Source of the DNA: CAZYEI01 sp964646425
GTDB taxonomy: Bacteria > Bacillota_I > Bacilli_A > RFN20 > JAISJY01
NCBI GenBank assembly: GCA_964646425.1
Contig: CAZYEI010000027.1
Span: 1 to 19,056 of the forward strand
Direction: 5' to 3'
Length of the DNA stretch: 19,056 bases
The position numbers and the translations under genes were made by a program. The stretch's first letter is position 1, and the number at the start of each line of letters is the position of its first letter. A model generated the notes under the pieces. It did no database searches. It was not told the origin of the DNA and worked only from the letters and a program-made list of their open reading frames with translations. Positions 1 through 6,014 of this stretch are shown here, piece after piece.

Positions 1-26
1 TGTATCTCATTAAATTGTGCAGACAT
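1..26 (-). CDS. 5' end of an unidentified gene (partial)
   Basis: Only the first eight codons are inside the window (M-S-A-Q-F-N-E-I), and the gene continues past position 1. The start is well supported. An AGGAGGT ribosome binding site lies at 33-39, seven bases before the ATG at 26-24, and a promoter with correct spacing lies upstream. The product cannot be identified from so little. The elaborate operator array over its promoter suggests a tightly repressed or self-regulated gene, such as a DNA-binding regulator, antitoxin or stress gene, but that is inference. Confidence 0.7.
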
Positions 27-40
27 CTTATTACCTCCTG

Positions 41-142
41 TAGGGAATTTTTCTAATGATATTTTACCATAATATTCCCTAATCATCAATTATTATAGGG
101 AATGATTATTCAAAATAAATATTTAAAAGTTCCCTAATCATT
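41..142. promoter_or_regulatory. Four-half-site operator array (TTAGGGAA)
   Basis: Four copies of TAGGGAA/TTCCCTA lie at about 41-48, 75-82, 96-103 and 130-137, in alternating orientation. Their GGG/CCC centres are at 44, 78, 99 and 133, giving spacings of 34, 21 and 34 bp. The array is therefore mirror-symmetric about position 88.5, next to the -35 box. Two copies share the longer core ATGATTAGGGAA on the minus strand. Such symmetry over a promoter is what a cooperatively binding dimeric or tetrameric repressor needs. The regulator is unknown and could be the gene product itself. Confidence 0.65.
61..89 (-). promoter_or_regulatory. Promoter of the left-edge gene
   Basis: Read on the minus strand, a -35 box TTGATG (89-84) and a -10 box TAAAAT (66-61) are separated by exactly 17 bp. 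The -10 is preceded by TG one base upstream (TGGTAAAAT), making it an extended -10. Transcription would start near 54, giving a leader of about 28 nt before the ATG at 26. One TTAGGGAA operator half-site lies in the spacer and another lies in the leader. Confidence 0.7.
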
Positions 143-302
143 ATTTCAAAATATAATGAACTTATTCAATTAATTTTAAAATATCAAATTCTAAATAAAA
201 CTAAATTATATAACACTGCCATCAATTCTTACATTATATAAAATTATAGTTATAAATAATGTTTATGGACTATGTTTGACGTTGTAATTTATCTTCTAGG
301 GG

Positions 303-383
303 TGTCGGAATAATCGTTCTAGCAACATTTTTGACCGAATAATAGTTCTGCTACCTAAAGTAATCGTTCTAACACATACTGCA
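303..383. mobile_element. Possible remnant of an IS21-like end
   Basis: Three imperfect direct repeats of the pattern AATAATCGTTCTAGCA occur at 307-324, 337-353 and 358-374, sharing the core TAATCGTTCT or TAATAGTTCT. They follow a TG dinucleotide at 303-304 (TGTCGGAATAATCGTTCT). IS21-family elements are known for ends that begin with TG and carry several short internal repeats that bind the transposase. No istA or istB gene and no matching second end are present, so this would be a solo end or deletion scar. The assignment rests on pattern recognition only. An unrelated set of protein-binding repeats is the main alternative. Confidence 0.4.
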
Positions 384-420
384 AAAAACACTAGAAAGGC
401 TACAAATTTAATACAAAAGC

Positions 421-456
421 AAATAAAAAATCCATCAGACCATAAAATCTGATGGA
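421..456 (-). terminator. Second intrinsic terminator downstream of the tRNA
   Basis: A perfect 9-bp stem TCCATCAGA/TCTGATGGA (431-439 with 448-456) has an 8-nt loop. Read on the minus strand it is followed by six T residues (430-425). It lies behind the first tRNA terminator and probably backs it up. Confidence 0.75.
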
Positions 457-506
457 AATTCACTTAAAATATGCTTATTTTAGCCTTAAAGCCTCTAAAA
501 AAGTAT

Positions 507-536
507 AAAAAAAATCCTGATACTTTTACCGTATCA
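507..536 (-). terminator. Intrinsic terminator of tRNA-Gly
   Basis: On the minus strand, TGATAC and GTATCA (536-531 and 523-518) form a 6-bp stem with a 7-nt loop. After GGA comes a run of eight T residues (514-507). It starts 18 bases beyond the tRNA CCA end. Confidence 0.75.
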
Positions 537-553
537 AGATTAATCAACTTAAA

Positions 554-627
554 TGGAGCAGATGACGGGAATCGAACCCGCGTAGCAACCTTGGCAAGGT
601 TGTGTTCTACCATTGAACTACATCTGC
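554..627 (-). tRNA. tRNA-Gly(GCC)
   Basis: The minus strand reads as a complete 74-nt cloverleaf with the CCA end encoded. The acceptor stem is GCAGATG with CATCTGC, and the D-arm is GTTC/GAAC around AATGGTA. The anticodon stem is CAACC/GGTTG with loop TTGCCAA (anticodon GCC at 595-593), and the T-arm is CGGGTTCGATTCCCG. The discriminator base is U, as usual for bacterial tRNA-Gly. It decodes GGC and GGU. It is a single-gene transcript with its own promoter and terminators, not part of a tRNA cluster. Confidence 0.97.
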
Positions 628-646
628 ATTACTTAATGCATAAAGA

Positions 647-675
647 ATTATACAATAATTACTTACAAAAAGCAA
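647..675 (-). promoter_or_regulatory. Promoter of tRNA-Gly
   Basis: On the minus strand, a -35 box TTGCTT (675-670) and a consensus -10 box TATAAT (652-647) are separated by 17 bp. Transcription would start near 640, about 13 bases before the mature tRNA 5' end at 627. Confidence 0.75.
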
Positions 676-803
676 TACTTTTTCATTATATTTTTAAATA
701 TTATTTTTGTAATTAAAATAATAATGTATTAAACATAAATTTCAATAATTTTATATTAATATTATAAACAAACATTCAAACATTTTTGAAGTTTTTTTAG
801 CAT

Positions 804-836
804 AAAAAAAACGAAGAAAGGTTTCTTCGCTTTTTT
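804..836 (-). terminator. Intrinsic terminator of the malF-malG unit
   Basis: CGAAGAA (812-818) and TTCTTCG (823-829) form a stem with a 4-nt loop. It is flanked by eight A residues on the left (804-811) and six T residues on the right (831-836), so it can end transcription from either side. It lies just after the malG stop codon at 845-843. Confidence 0.85.
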
Positions 837-842
837 AATTTA

Positions 843-1793
843 TTATCCTTTTTCTGCTCCTGTTGCCATTCCATATACAATGTATTTTTGCATTGCAAAG
901 TTAACAATAACAATAGGAATTGCTGTAACCAAAGCACCGGCCATAAATAGTAATGGTTCATACTGAGGATTTTCACCAATAGTATTATATTTATACAACC
1001 AAACAGCAACTGTTTGCCATTCTCCAGAACTTCCTAATAATTTTCCTTGTAACATATAATCTAACCATGGACTCATAAATGCATTTACAGCAACAAAGCC
1101 AATAATTGGGAAAGATAATGGGAATATAATCTTAAAGAACAATTGTACTTTACTTGCTCCATCAATATAGGCAGCCTCATCTAAAGATTTAGGAATTGAT
1201 CTTAAATATCCTCTAACAATGAATAAGTTTGTTGGAATAGATCCTGTTGCATAAACTAAAATCAAACCAATTACTCCACCAAATTTTCCAATCCAGCCAA
1301 AATATTGGAAAACTATAAAATAAGCCATCATAGACATAAAAGAAGGGAACATTTGAAGCATCATCATTGTTAAAATAAGTGTTTTCTTTCCTTTAAATCT
1401 AAATCTTGAAACTGCGAAACCATTTAATGTTGCAATAAATACAACGAATATCATATTTAACAAAGAAATAATCAATGTATTTTTAAACGCATTTACAAAA
1501 TCTGGCAATGTATTTGTTTGGTCAGATTTATATGTAAATAATTTTTCAAATTGTTTAAATGAAAATTCTTTTAAGAATTTAACTTGTTGTAAAGTATTTC
1601 CACTAGAGAAAGCGGCAGAAATCATCCATAATACTGGAACTATAATAATAACAGCTGTAATTAATAGATAAATATGATGCCAAACAATGCTGAAAATTTC
1701 TCTTCCAGAAAATTTATGCTTATGAATCTTTTTTTGACTTAATTCATCAGCAGGATAACTATTTTCTATTGTGTTATTTAAATTTTCACTCAT
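843..1793 (-). CDS. malG: Maltodextrin ABC transporter permease, MalG-type
   Basis: This is one of the two membrane subunits of a type I (carbohydrate, CUT1) ABC importer. The protein is 316 aa. An N-terminal cytoplasmic tail of about 35 residues leads into the first membrane helix (about 38-58). The core is the binding-protein-dependent transport (MetI-fold) domain, with helices near 102-125, 138-163, 172-192, 226-240 and 280-300. The EAA loop that docks the ATPase is clear at about 204-226 (L-D-E-A-A-Y-I-D-G-A-S, ending in F-P). The C-terminus is near the usual MalG form. The ATG lies three bases after the malF stop, and its GAGGAGG ribosome binding site is inside the last malF codons, so the two are translationally coupled. 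Substrate specificity for maltodextrin is inferred from the flanking amylase, pullulanase and MalE. Confidence 0.92.
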   Translation of the reverse strand: MSENLNNTIENSYPADELSQKKIHKHKFSGREIFSIVWHHIYLLITAVIIIVPVLWMISAAFSSGNTLQQVKFLKEFSFKQFEKLFTYKSDQTNTLPDFVNAFKNTLIISLLNMIFVVFIATLNGFAVSRFRFKGKKTLILTMMMLQMFPSFMSMMAYFIVFQYFGWIGKFGGVIGLILVYATGSIPTNLFIVRGYLRSIPKSLDEAAYIDGASKVQLFFKIIFPLSFPIIGFVAVNAFMSPWLDYMLQGKLLGSSGEWQTVAVWLYKYNTIGENPQYEPLLFMAGALVTAIPIVIVNFAMQKYIVYGMATGAEKG

Positions 1794-1796
1794 ATC

Positions 1797-4151
1797 TTAT
1801 TCCTCCTCTTGCATCATCTTAGTTCTTGACATATTCCAAACAGAAACAATACCTATTCCTAAGAAGATTAAGATTGAATAAATAGCACCACGGTTATAAT
1901 ATTGTTCATTTTCTGTAAATGTCAATTTATAAATCCATGATATTAAGATATCTGTTTTTCCTGGAACACCTGGTTTTCCCCTATAATCAGCTCTTAAAGG
2001 TCCTCCACCTGTCAAGAAGTAAATAGCACCAAAGTTGTTAAAGTTATGTGAGAATGTCATAATGATTGATGGTAATGTTGATAACAATACTTGAGGTAAT
2101 GTAATATATCTAAATTTTTGGAATCCAGATGCACCATCAATATCTGCTGCTTCATATAACTCAGGAGAAATTGTTGCCAATACTCCAATAATCAACATCA
2201 TGTGATATGGTGAACCAAGCCATAGGTTTACCACAATTAAGACAAATTTTGCTAAGTTTGCATTTTCGCCAGTAGAAGCACCTAGCCATTCAATAACTGA
2301 ATTATTTCCTTCTGTCAATCCAACTGCTTGCAAGAAATTAGCAACGGTTTGAGATAAATTGGCATTGCTTAATAATTGATTTACTGGTCCATCAATTGCA
2401 AACATATTTTTAGCTGACATCAAAGTAATCATTCCTGGAATTGCCCAAGGTAAGATCATAATTGTTCGCCAAAACTTCTTTCCAAAGAATGAAATACATT
2501 TTCCATTTTTCAAATGGAACTTTAATCCGCATACTGCTTTTGATTCTACAATTAATGCATTGACAAAACCCATAGCATATACAGTAAATGATGTACAGAA
2601 TGCCCAAATAATTGTCCATAACAATACATCTAAGAAAAATCCTAATACATCTTTATCTTTAACTATTGTTAAAAATGCATTGAATCCGTCCCATTTAAAA
2701 ATTTGGCCTGCTGTAATAGTACCCGAAGCATAAGAATAGTTAGTAAAGGCAACGAGTAAACTAAATAACATTGGAATAAATGTAAAACAAATAACCAAAA
2801 CGATTGCTGGTATTAAAATAATATATGCAAATAATGAATCAAATGTCTTTTTAAAATATTCTTTTGTTGTTAAATAAGGAGATCCATCAATATATTTCTT
2901 TTGTACTTTATAAGCATCAACAATCGACCAAACATATAATAATAGAGCTAGCGCAATTACTACAAAAGCAACGATTCCTAAAGCCATTAAATATTGTGAA
3001 ACATCATATCTTGTCCATTCTGGTTCAGCTATAACTGTTCCAGTTTCAACACTCCAAGATTGTTTTAACACAACATTTGCTGGAGCACCACGATATTCAT
3101 CCCCATCTTTTATTTTACCAAGTGAAGTGATACCCCAAATTCCTTTTGTAAAGAAACCACCATAATCACGATAATAATAAAATTGAGCACTTGTATATCT
3201 AACTGTTGCTTTTAATGTTGGTTGATAAGGTAATAACCTATCATTTAAATTAATTAAAGGAAGTAAACTTATCTTTTCTCCTTCAGGTAATTCTTTATTT
3301 AATTCTTCAATTTCTTTATTTCTTTCTCTAATATTAGCATTTTCAGCATTTACTTCTGCTGTAATAATTTCATTTTCTTCAGAAAGAATTTTATTAGTTT
3401 CTGCTACTTTAACATTATATTCATTAATCATAGATTTTAATGCATCTATCTTTTCTTGAACAGAATTATAATATTCAATTTCATAATCATATCTAGCATC
3501 AGTTTTATTTTTTGAAATATTATATGAATATAAACGTAAATTTACCCAAACACCGGTTACAACTGTTTTTTCAACACCGCCACCAAAACTATCACATTCA
3601 GTCTTATTGCCATCAGAGTCATAGCATGTCGTTACTTTTTTTACAGATGTTTGTTGAATATAATAATCTTTATCATCTGGATTTGTACTTTTATTTACAT
3701 TAGAAGCATAAATATGTTCCTTAGCAGCTTCTTTATCGCCACCAAACTCCTTATCAGCAACTGTTGTTACCAATTTATCGACTTCAAAGTATTCTTCTGT
3801 TGCCGATTGAGAAGATAATTTAGCAAGTTCCTCTAAAATAGCGCTTGTATCAGTCCAGTTATCATTTTTCCATTCTTCTGTACCTTTAACCGGAACTACT
3901 GTTTGATCAGTATCCATATTGATTTTGATTTCAATTTTGTTTTCTGGAATATAGATACCTTTTTCTTTAGCAAAATCGCCATAAGAAGCAGTTGTAATTT
4001 CAACTAAAACAACAACAAATAGTATTACCCATACCAATATTGCTTTATACCATTGACGATTTCTAATTTGTCCTGCACCAGGGATTAGGGCTAATAAAGC
4101 ATTTAGCCAAGCTTTCTTATATTTCTTAAAGCTTTTATTTTCTTTATCCAT
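1797..4151 (-). CDS. malF: Maltodextrin ABC transporter permease, MalF-type, with large extracytoplasmic insertion
   Basis: This is the partner permease of MalG. I place the start at the ATG at 4151-4149 (784 aa) because AAAGGATG lies eight bases before it. An in-frame GTG at 4172 would add seven residues but uses that same site as coding sequence. An N-terminal PGAGQ-containing amphipathic stretch and first membrane helix occupy about 15-53. About 330 residues of predicted extracytoplasmic sequence follow (about 55-385), including two close cysteines (about 176 and 186) and a charged coiled-coil stretch (about 230-290). The MetI-type permease follows from about 385, with the EAA loop at about 664-686 (E-L-Y-E-A-A-D-I-D-G-A-S). 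E. coli MalF is about 514 aa with a smaller loop at another place, so the insertion is unusual. It ends just before malG. Confidence 0.9.
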   Translation of the reverse strand: MDKENKSFKKYKKAWLNALLALIPGAGQIRNRQWYKAILVWVILFVVVLVEITTASYGDFAKEKGIYIPENKIEIKINMDTDQTVVPVKGTEEWKNDNWTDTSAILEELAKLSSQSATEEYFEVDKLVTTVADKEFGGDKEAAKEHIYASNVNKSTNPDDKDYYIQQTSVKKVTTCYDSDGNKTECDSFGGGVEKTVVTGVWVNLRLYSYNISKNKTDARYDYEIEYYNSVQEKIDALKSMINEYNVKVAETNKILSEENEIITAEVNAENANIRERNKEIEELNKELPEGEKISLLPLINLNDRLLPYQPTLKATVRYTSAQFYYYRDYGGFFTKGIWGITSLGKIKDGDEYRGAPANVVLKQSWSVETGTVIAEPEWTRYDVSQYLMALGIVAFVVIALALLLYVWSIVDAYKVQKKYIDGSPYLTTKEYFKKTFDSLFAYIILIPAIVLVICFTFIPMLFSLLVAFTNYSYASGTITAGQIFKWDGFNAFLTIVKDKDVLGFFLDVLLWTIIWAFCTSFTVYAMGFVNALIVESKAVCGLKFHLKNGKCISFFGKKFWRTIMILPWAIPGMITLMSAKNMFAIDGPVNQLLSNANLSQTVANFLQAVGLTEGNNSVIEWLGASTGENANLAKFVLIVVNLWLGSPYHMMLIIGVLATISPELYEAADIDGASGFQKFRYITLPQVLLSTLPSIIMTFSHNFNNFGAIYFLTGGGPLRADYRGKPGVPGKTDILISWIYKLTFTENEQYYNRGAIYSILIFLGIGIVSVWNMSRTKMMQEEE

Positions 4152-4179
4152 AGTATCATCCTTTCTAATCACATTTATT

Positions 4180-4208
4180 ATTATAAATGTAAACCCTTAC
4201 AATTGCAA
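4180..4208 (-). promoter_or_regulatory. Promoter of malF-malG
   Basis: On the minus strand, a -35 box TTGCAA (4208-4203) and a consensus -10 box TATAAT (4185-4180) are separated by exactly 17 bp. It lies downstream of the malE terminator. The permeases can therefore be expressed from their own promoter as well as by readthrough from malE. Confidence 0.7.
4188..4201. promoter_or_regulatory. Cre-like/LacI-family operator in the malF promoter
   Basis: The plus strand reads TGTAAACCCTTACA, with 5-bp inverted arms TGTAA/TTACA. It matches the cre consensus TGTAANCGNTNNCA at all fixed positions except the central G. It lies wholly inside the promoter spacer, where binding by CcpA or a MalR-like LacI-family repressor would block transcription. 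Confidence 0.5.
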
Positions 4209-4282
4209 CAAAACAATAAGTTTTTTTTCTATTTTATTTGTTTTTTTTCGAAATTATATTGCAAAACTTAGGGATTTTAAGC

Positions 4283-4310
4283 AAAAAAGCCCAAGAAAAC
4301 TTTCTTGGAC
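4283..4310 (-). terminator. Intrinsic terminator of malE
   Basis: The stem pairs 4289-4297 (GCCCAAGAA) with 4302-4310 (TTCTTGGAC) around a 4-nt loop, with one G-T wobble. Minus-strand transcripts then run into six T residues (4288-4283), and seven T residues lie on the other side. A terminator between a binding-protein gene and its permeases commonly keeps the binding protein in excess. Confidence 0.85.
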
Positions 4311-4336
4311 TTTTTTTGTATAATTATAGTTAACAA

Positions 4337-5758
4337 TTATTCTGTTGGTGCAACATTTAATTCTGCTAATTTTGAATTATATGCTGTTTGCATATTTCCA
4401 ATAATAGAATTTAACCATGCTTCACGAGCATCACCAGTATTTGCTGCAGCTTCATCCCATACTTGTTTATAGAAGTTTTCAGGACTGATTCCATAATAAG
4501 CATCCATTGCTTTTTTAGCTGGGTTATTAGGCATTGCTGTGTTTACTTCTGAATATCCATATTGGAAAGCGTTAATCATTGCTTGTTGAATTGCTGTCAA
4601 ATTTAAAGTAAATTCAGCACCAGTTTTTAATACTGCTGGCATTGAAGAGTTATCTAACATAATTTGCATTAATTCAGCACTATAAAGTTTATTTAAAACA
4701 ACTTTAGCAGCTGCTACATTTGCAGAATATCCATTAATAACGAATCCTTTTGATTTAATGAATGGTCCAGGTTGATTTCCATTCCATGTAGGCATAGCTG
4801 CGAAAACAATTTCATCATTTTCTTGAATTGCAGTACATCCTGCTACATTTTCCCATGTACCAACTAATGCCATAGGGCTTGTTCTATTATTTAATAAATC
4901 GCCTGATTGTTCTTGTGATAATGAAGCTGATGGAGCTAATTCATATGCAGTTCCTGCTTTTTGTACTTTAACTTTTGCATCTGCTGCTGCAGCAATGAAT
5001 TCTAATCCTGCTTTAAATTCAGGAGTTCCAAATCCAGCATCAGTTACATCATTTTTGTTAGAAAGAATTTTCCAACCACCTGCTGAAACATATGCATATC
5101 CAGACCATGAGTTTCCAGCAACTAAACTAACTGCAGTTGTAATTTCATTTCCTGCATATTCTGGATATCCTTCAGTAGCCCATTTTTGTGCTAAAGCAAA
5201 AATTTCTTCAAAAGTATCTAATTCTTTAGGTAAACCTTTGTCATTAACATCATCAACATTAATTCCAAATGATTTTAACATTGTCTTGTTGTAACCAAAT
5301 ACCATTCCATCATAACCCATTGGAACATACTTTGCTTCACCATTTACAGTTGTTGATGTTACAAATCTTTCAACAGCATTTGCTGCTAGTTTTGTTTCAA
5401 TTTCTGCACCAACACTTGCTAATGAAGCAGCATTTCTTGTAACTTCACCATCTACAACCAATTGAATATCTGGCATAGCAGCTTGATCAGTTGTAATCTT
5501 GTCGGCAGCGCCTGAAGCACCTTCGTTTACAGCTGTTACTCTAATACCATTAATTGGATTGTCTGTAAAATATGTATTTAGGGCAGTTACCCAGTTATCA
5601 CTATCAACTCCAACTTTGATATCAACAGTTGTTCCAGAAGGTTGTGGTTGTGACCCAGTGCTTTCTTTTTTTGTACTATTATTGTTTCCACCACAAGCCA
5701 CAGCACCTAACATCATTAATGCTAATGTAGGAATTGTAACAAATAGAGATTTTTTCAT
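4337..5758 (-). CDS. malE: Maltodextrin-binding lipoprotein (family 1 solute-binding protein)
   Basis: This is the extracellular substrate receptor of the MalFG importer. The protein is 473 aa. A signal peptide of about 21 residues ends in L-G-A-V-A-C, so Cys22 is the probable lipid-modified N-terminus. A Gly/Asn/Ser/Thr/Lys-rich linker follows, then the binding domain, with an early D-S-D-N-W strand and conserved aromatic stretches such as W-S-G-Y-A-Y and G-G-W-K-I. It is somewhat longer than the usual 400-430 aa. The ATG at 5758 has an AGGAGG ribosome binding site ten bases upstream. It is followed by a terminator before malF and preceded by a near-consensus promoter with tandem cre sites. 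Sugar-ABC membership is firm. Maltodextrin as substrate is inferred from the neighbouring amylase and pullulanase. Confidence 0.9.
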   Translation of the reverse strand: MKKSLFVTIPTLALMMLGAVACGGNNNSTKKESTGSQPQPSGTTVDIKVGVDSDNWVTALNTYFTDNPINGIRVTAVNEGASGAADKITTDQAAMPDIQLVVDGEVTRNAASLASVGAEIETKLAANAVERFVTSTTVNGEAKYVPMGYDGMVFGYNKTMLKSFGINVDDVNDKGLPKELDTFEEIFALAQKWATEGYPEYAGNEITTAVSLVAGNSWSGYAYVSAGGWKILSNKNDVTDAGFGTPEFKAGLEFIAAAADAKVKVQKAGTAYELAPSASLSQEQSGDLLNNRTSPMALVGTWENVAGCTAIQENDEIVFAAMPTWNGNQPGPFIKSKGFVINGYSANVAAAKVVLNKLYSAELMQIMLDNSSMPAVLKTGAEFTLNLTAIQQAMINAFQYGYSEVNTAMPNNPAKKAMDAYYGISPENFYKQVWDEAAANTGDAREAWLNSIIGNMQTAYNSKLAELNVAPTE

Positions 5759-5788
5759 AAAATAATATCCTCCTTTATCTCTAAAGAG

Positions 5789-5817
5789 AGAATAATCTAT
5801 TTTTTTTGCTTTGTCAA
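5789..5817 (-). promoter_or_regulatory. Promoter of malE
   Basis: On the minus strand, a consensus -35 box TTGACA (5817-5812) and a -10 box TATTCT (5794-5789) are separated by 17 bp. Transcription would start near 5782, leaving a leader of about 24 nt with the AGGAGG site. Confidence 0.85.
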
Positions 5818-5823
5818 GAGAAA

Positions 5824-5838
5824 ATGAAAGCGTTTTCT
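5824..5838. promoter_or_regulatory. Catabolite-responsive element (cre) 1 upstream of malE
   Basis: ATGAAAGCGTTTTCT matches the cre consensus WTGNAANCGNWNNCW at every fixed position. CcpA and other LacI-family regulators bind such sites. Its centre is about 49 bp upstream of the predicted malE transcription start, just beyond the -35 box. Confidence 0.8.
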
Positions 5839-5839
5839 C

Positions 5840-5854
5840 AAGAAATCGTTTTCT
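5840..5854. promoter_or_regulatory. Cre-like site 2 upstream of malE
   Basis: AAGAAATCGTTTTCT differs from the cre consensus at one fixed position (A in place of the first T). Its centre is 16 bp from the first site, so two LacI-family dimers could sit side by side. The shared core is GAAANCGTTTTC. Confidence 0.6.
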
Positions 5855-6014
5855 TTTTTATGTTTTGATTTTTCTTTTTAAAATTTTAGTCAAAAAAAGC
5901 AAAAATCCCTTTAAAAATAAGGCTTTTTTAGAAGAAAAAAATCAACAAAAAAAGGATAGATTGTATTTTTTCTTTTATAGTATTGAAAAATATTACAATT
6001 TATCCTTAAATAAT

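Larger units (their letters stand above)
27..553. other. Intergenic stretch without a protein gene
   Basis: No credible coding region lies between the left-edge gene and the tRNA. The stretch holds the operator array and promoter (41-142), an AT-rich part with nothing recognisable (143-302), an IS-end-like repeat segment (303-383), and two minus-strand hairpin terminators (421-456 and 507-536). Reading frames here are short and lack ribosome binding sites. Confidence 0.7.

Noticed and set aside
471..716. Plus-strand reading frame of 81 codons
   Set aside because: It runs antisense through the whole tRNA-Gly gene, its terminator and its promoter, and has no ribosome binding site.
775..798. 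Plus-strand hairpin TTCAAA/TTTGAA followed by a T run
   Set aside because: It looks like a weak terminator, but no plus-strand gene lies upstream. It is best explained as AT-rich chance sequence.
4152..4172. Alternative GTG start of malF seven codons upstream
   Set aside because: The ATG at 4151 has a well-spaced AAAGGATG site that the GTG start would turn into coding sequence, and nothing resembling a ribosome binding site precedes the GTG.
4995..5765. Plus-strand frames opposite malE
   Set aside because: They are antisense shadows of a clearly coding gene with signal peptide and family features, and no plus-strand signals support them.
5779..5793. Short palindrome TCTCT/AGAGA in the malE leader
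   Set aside because: The stem of four or five pairs with a tiny loop is too weak to call a regulatory RNA, and no riboswitch-like structure surrounds it.
5901..5930. Possible terminator of the amylase/DUF1189 unit (CCTT/AAGG with T runs)
   Set aside because: The stem is only about four base pairs, so I cannot call it. The unit may read through towards malE or end in an unrecognised way. Apart from the malE promoter and cre sites, 5855-6014 holds nothing I can name.
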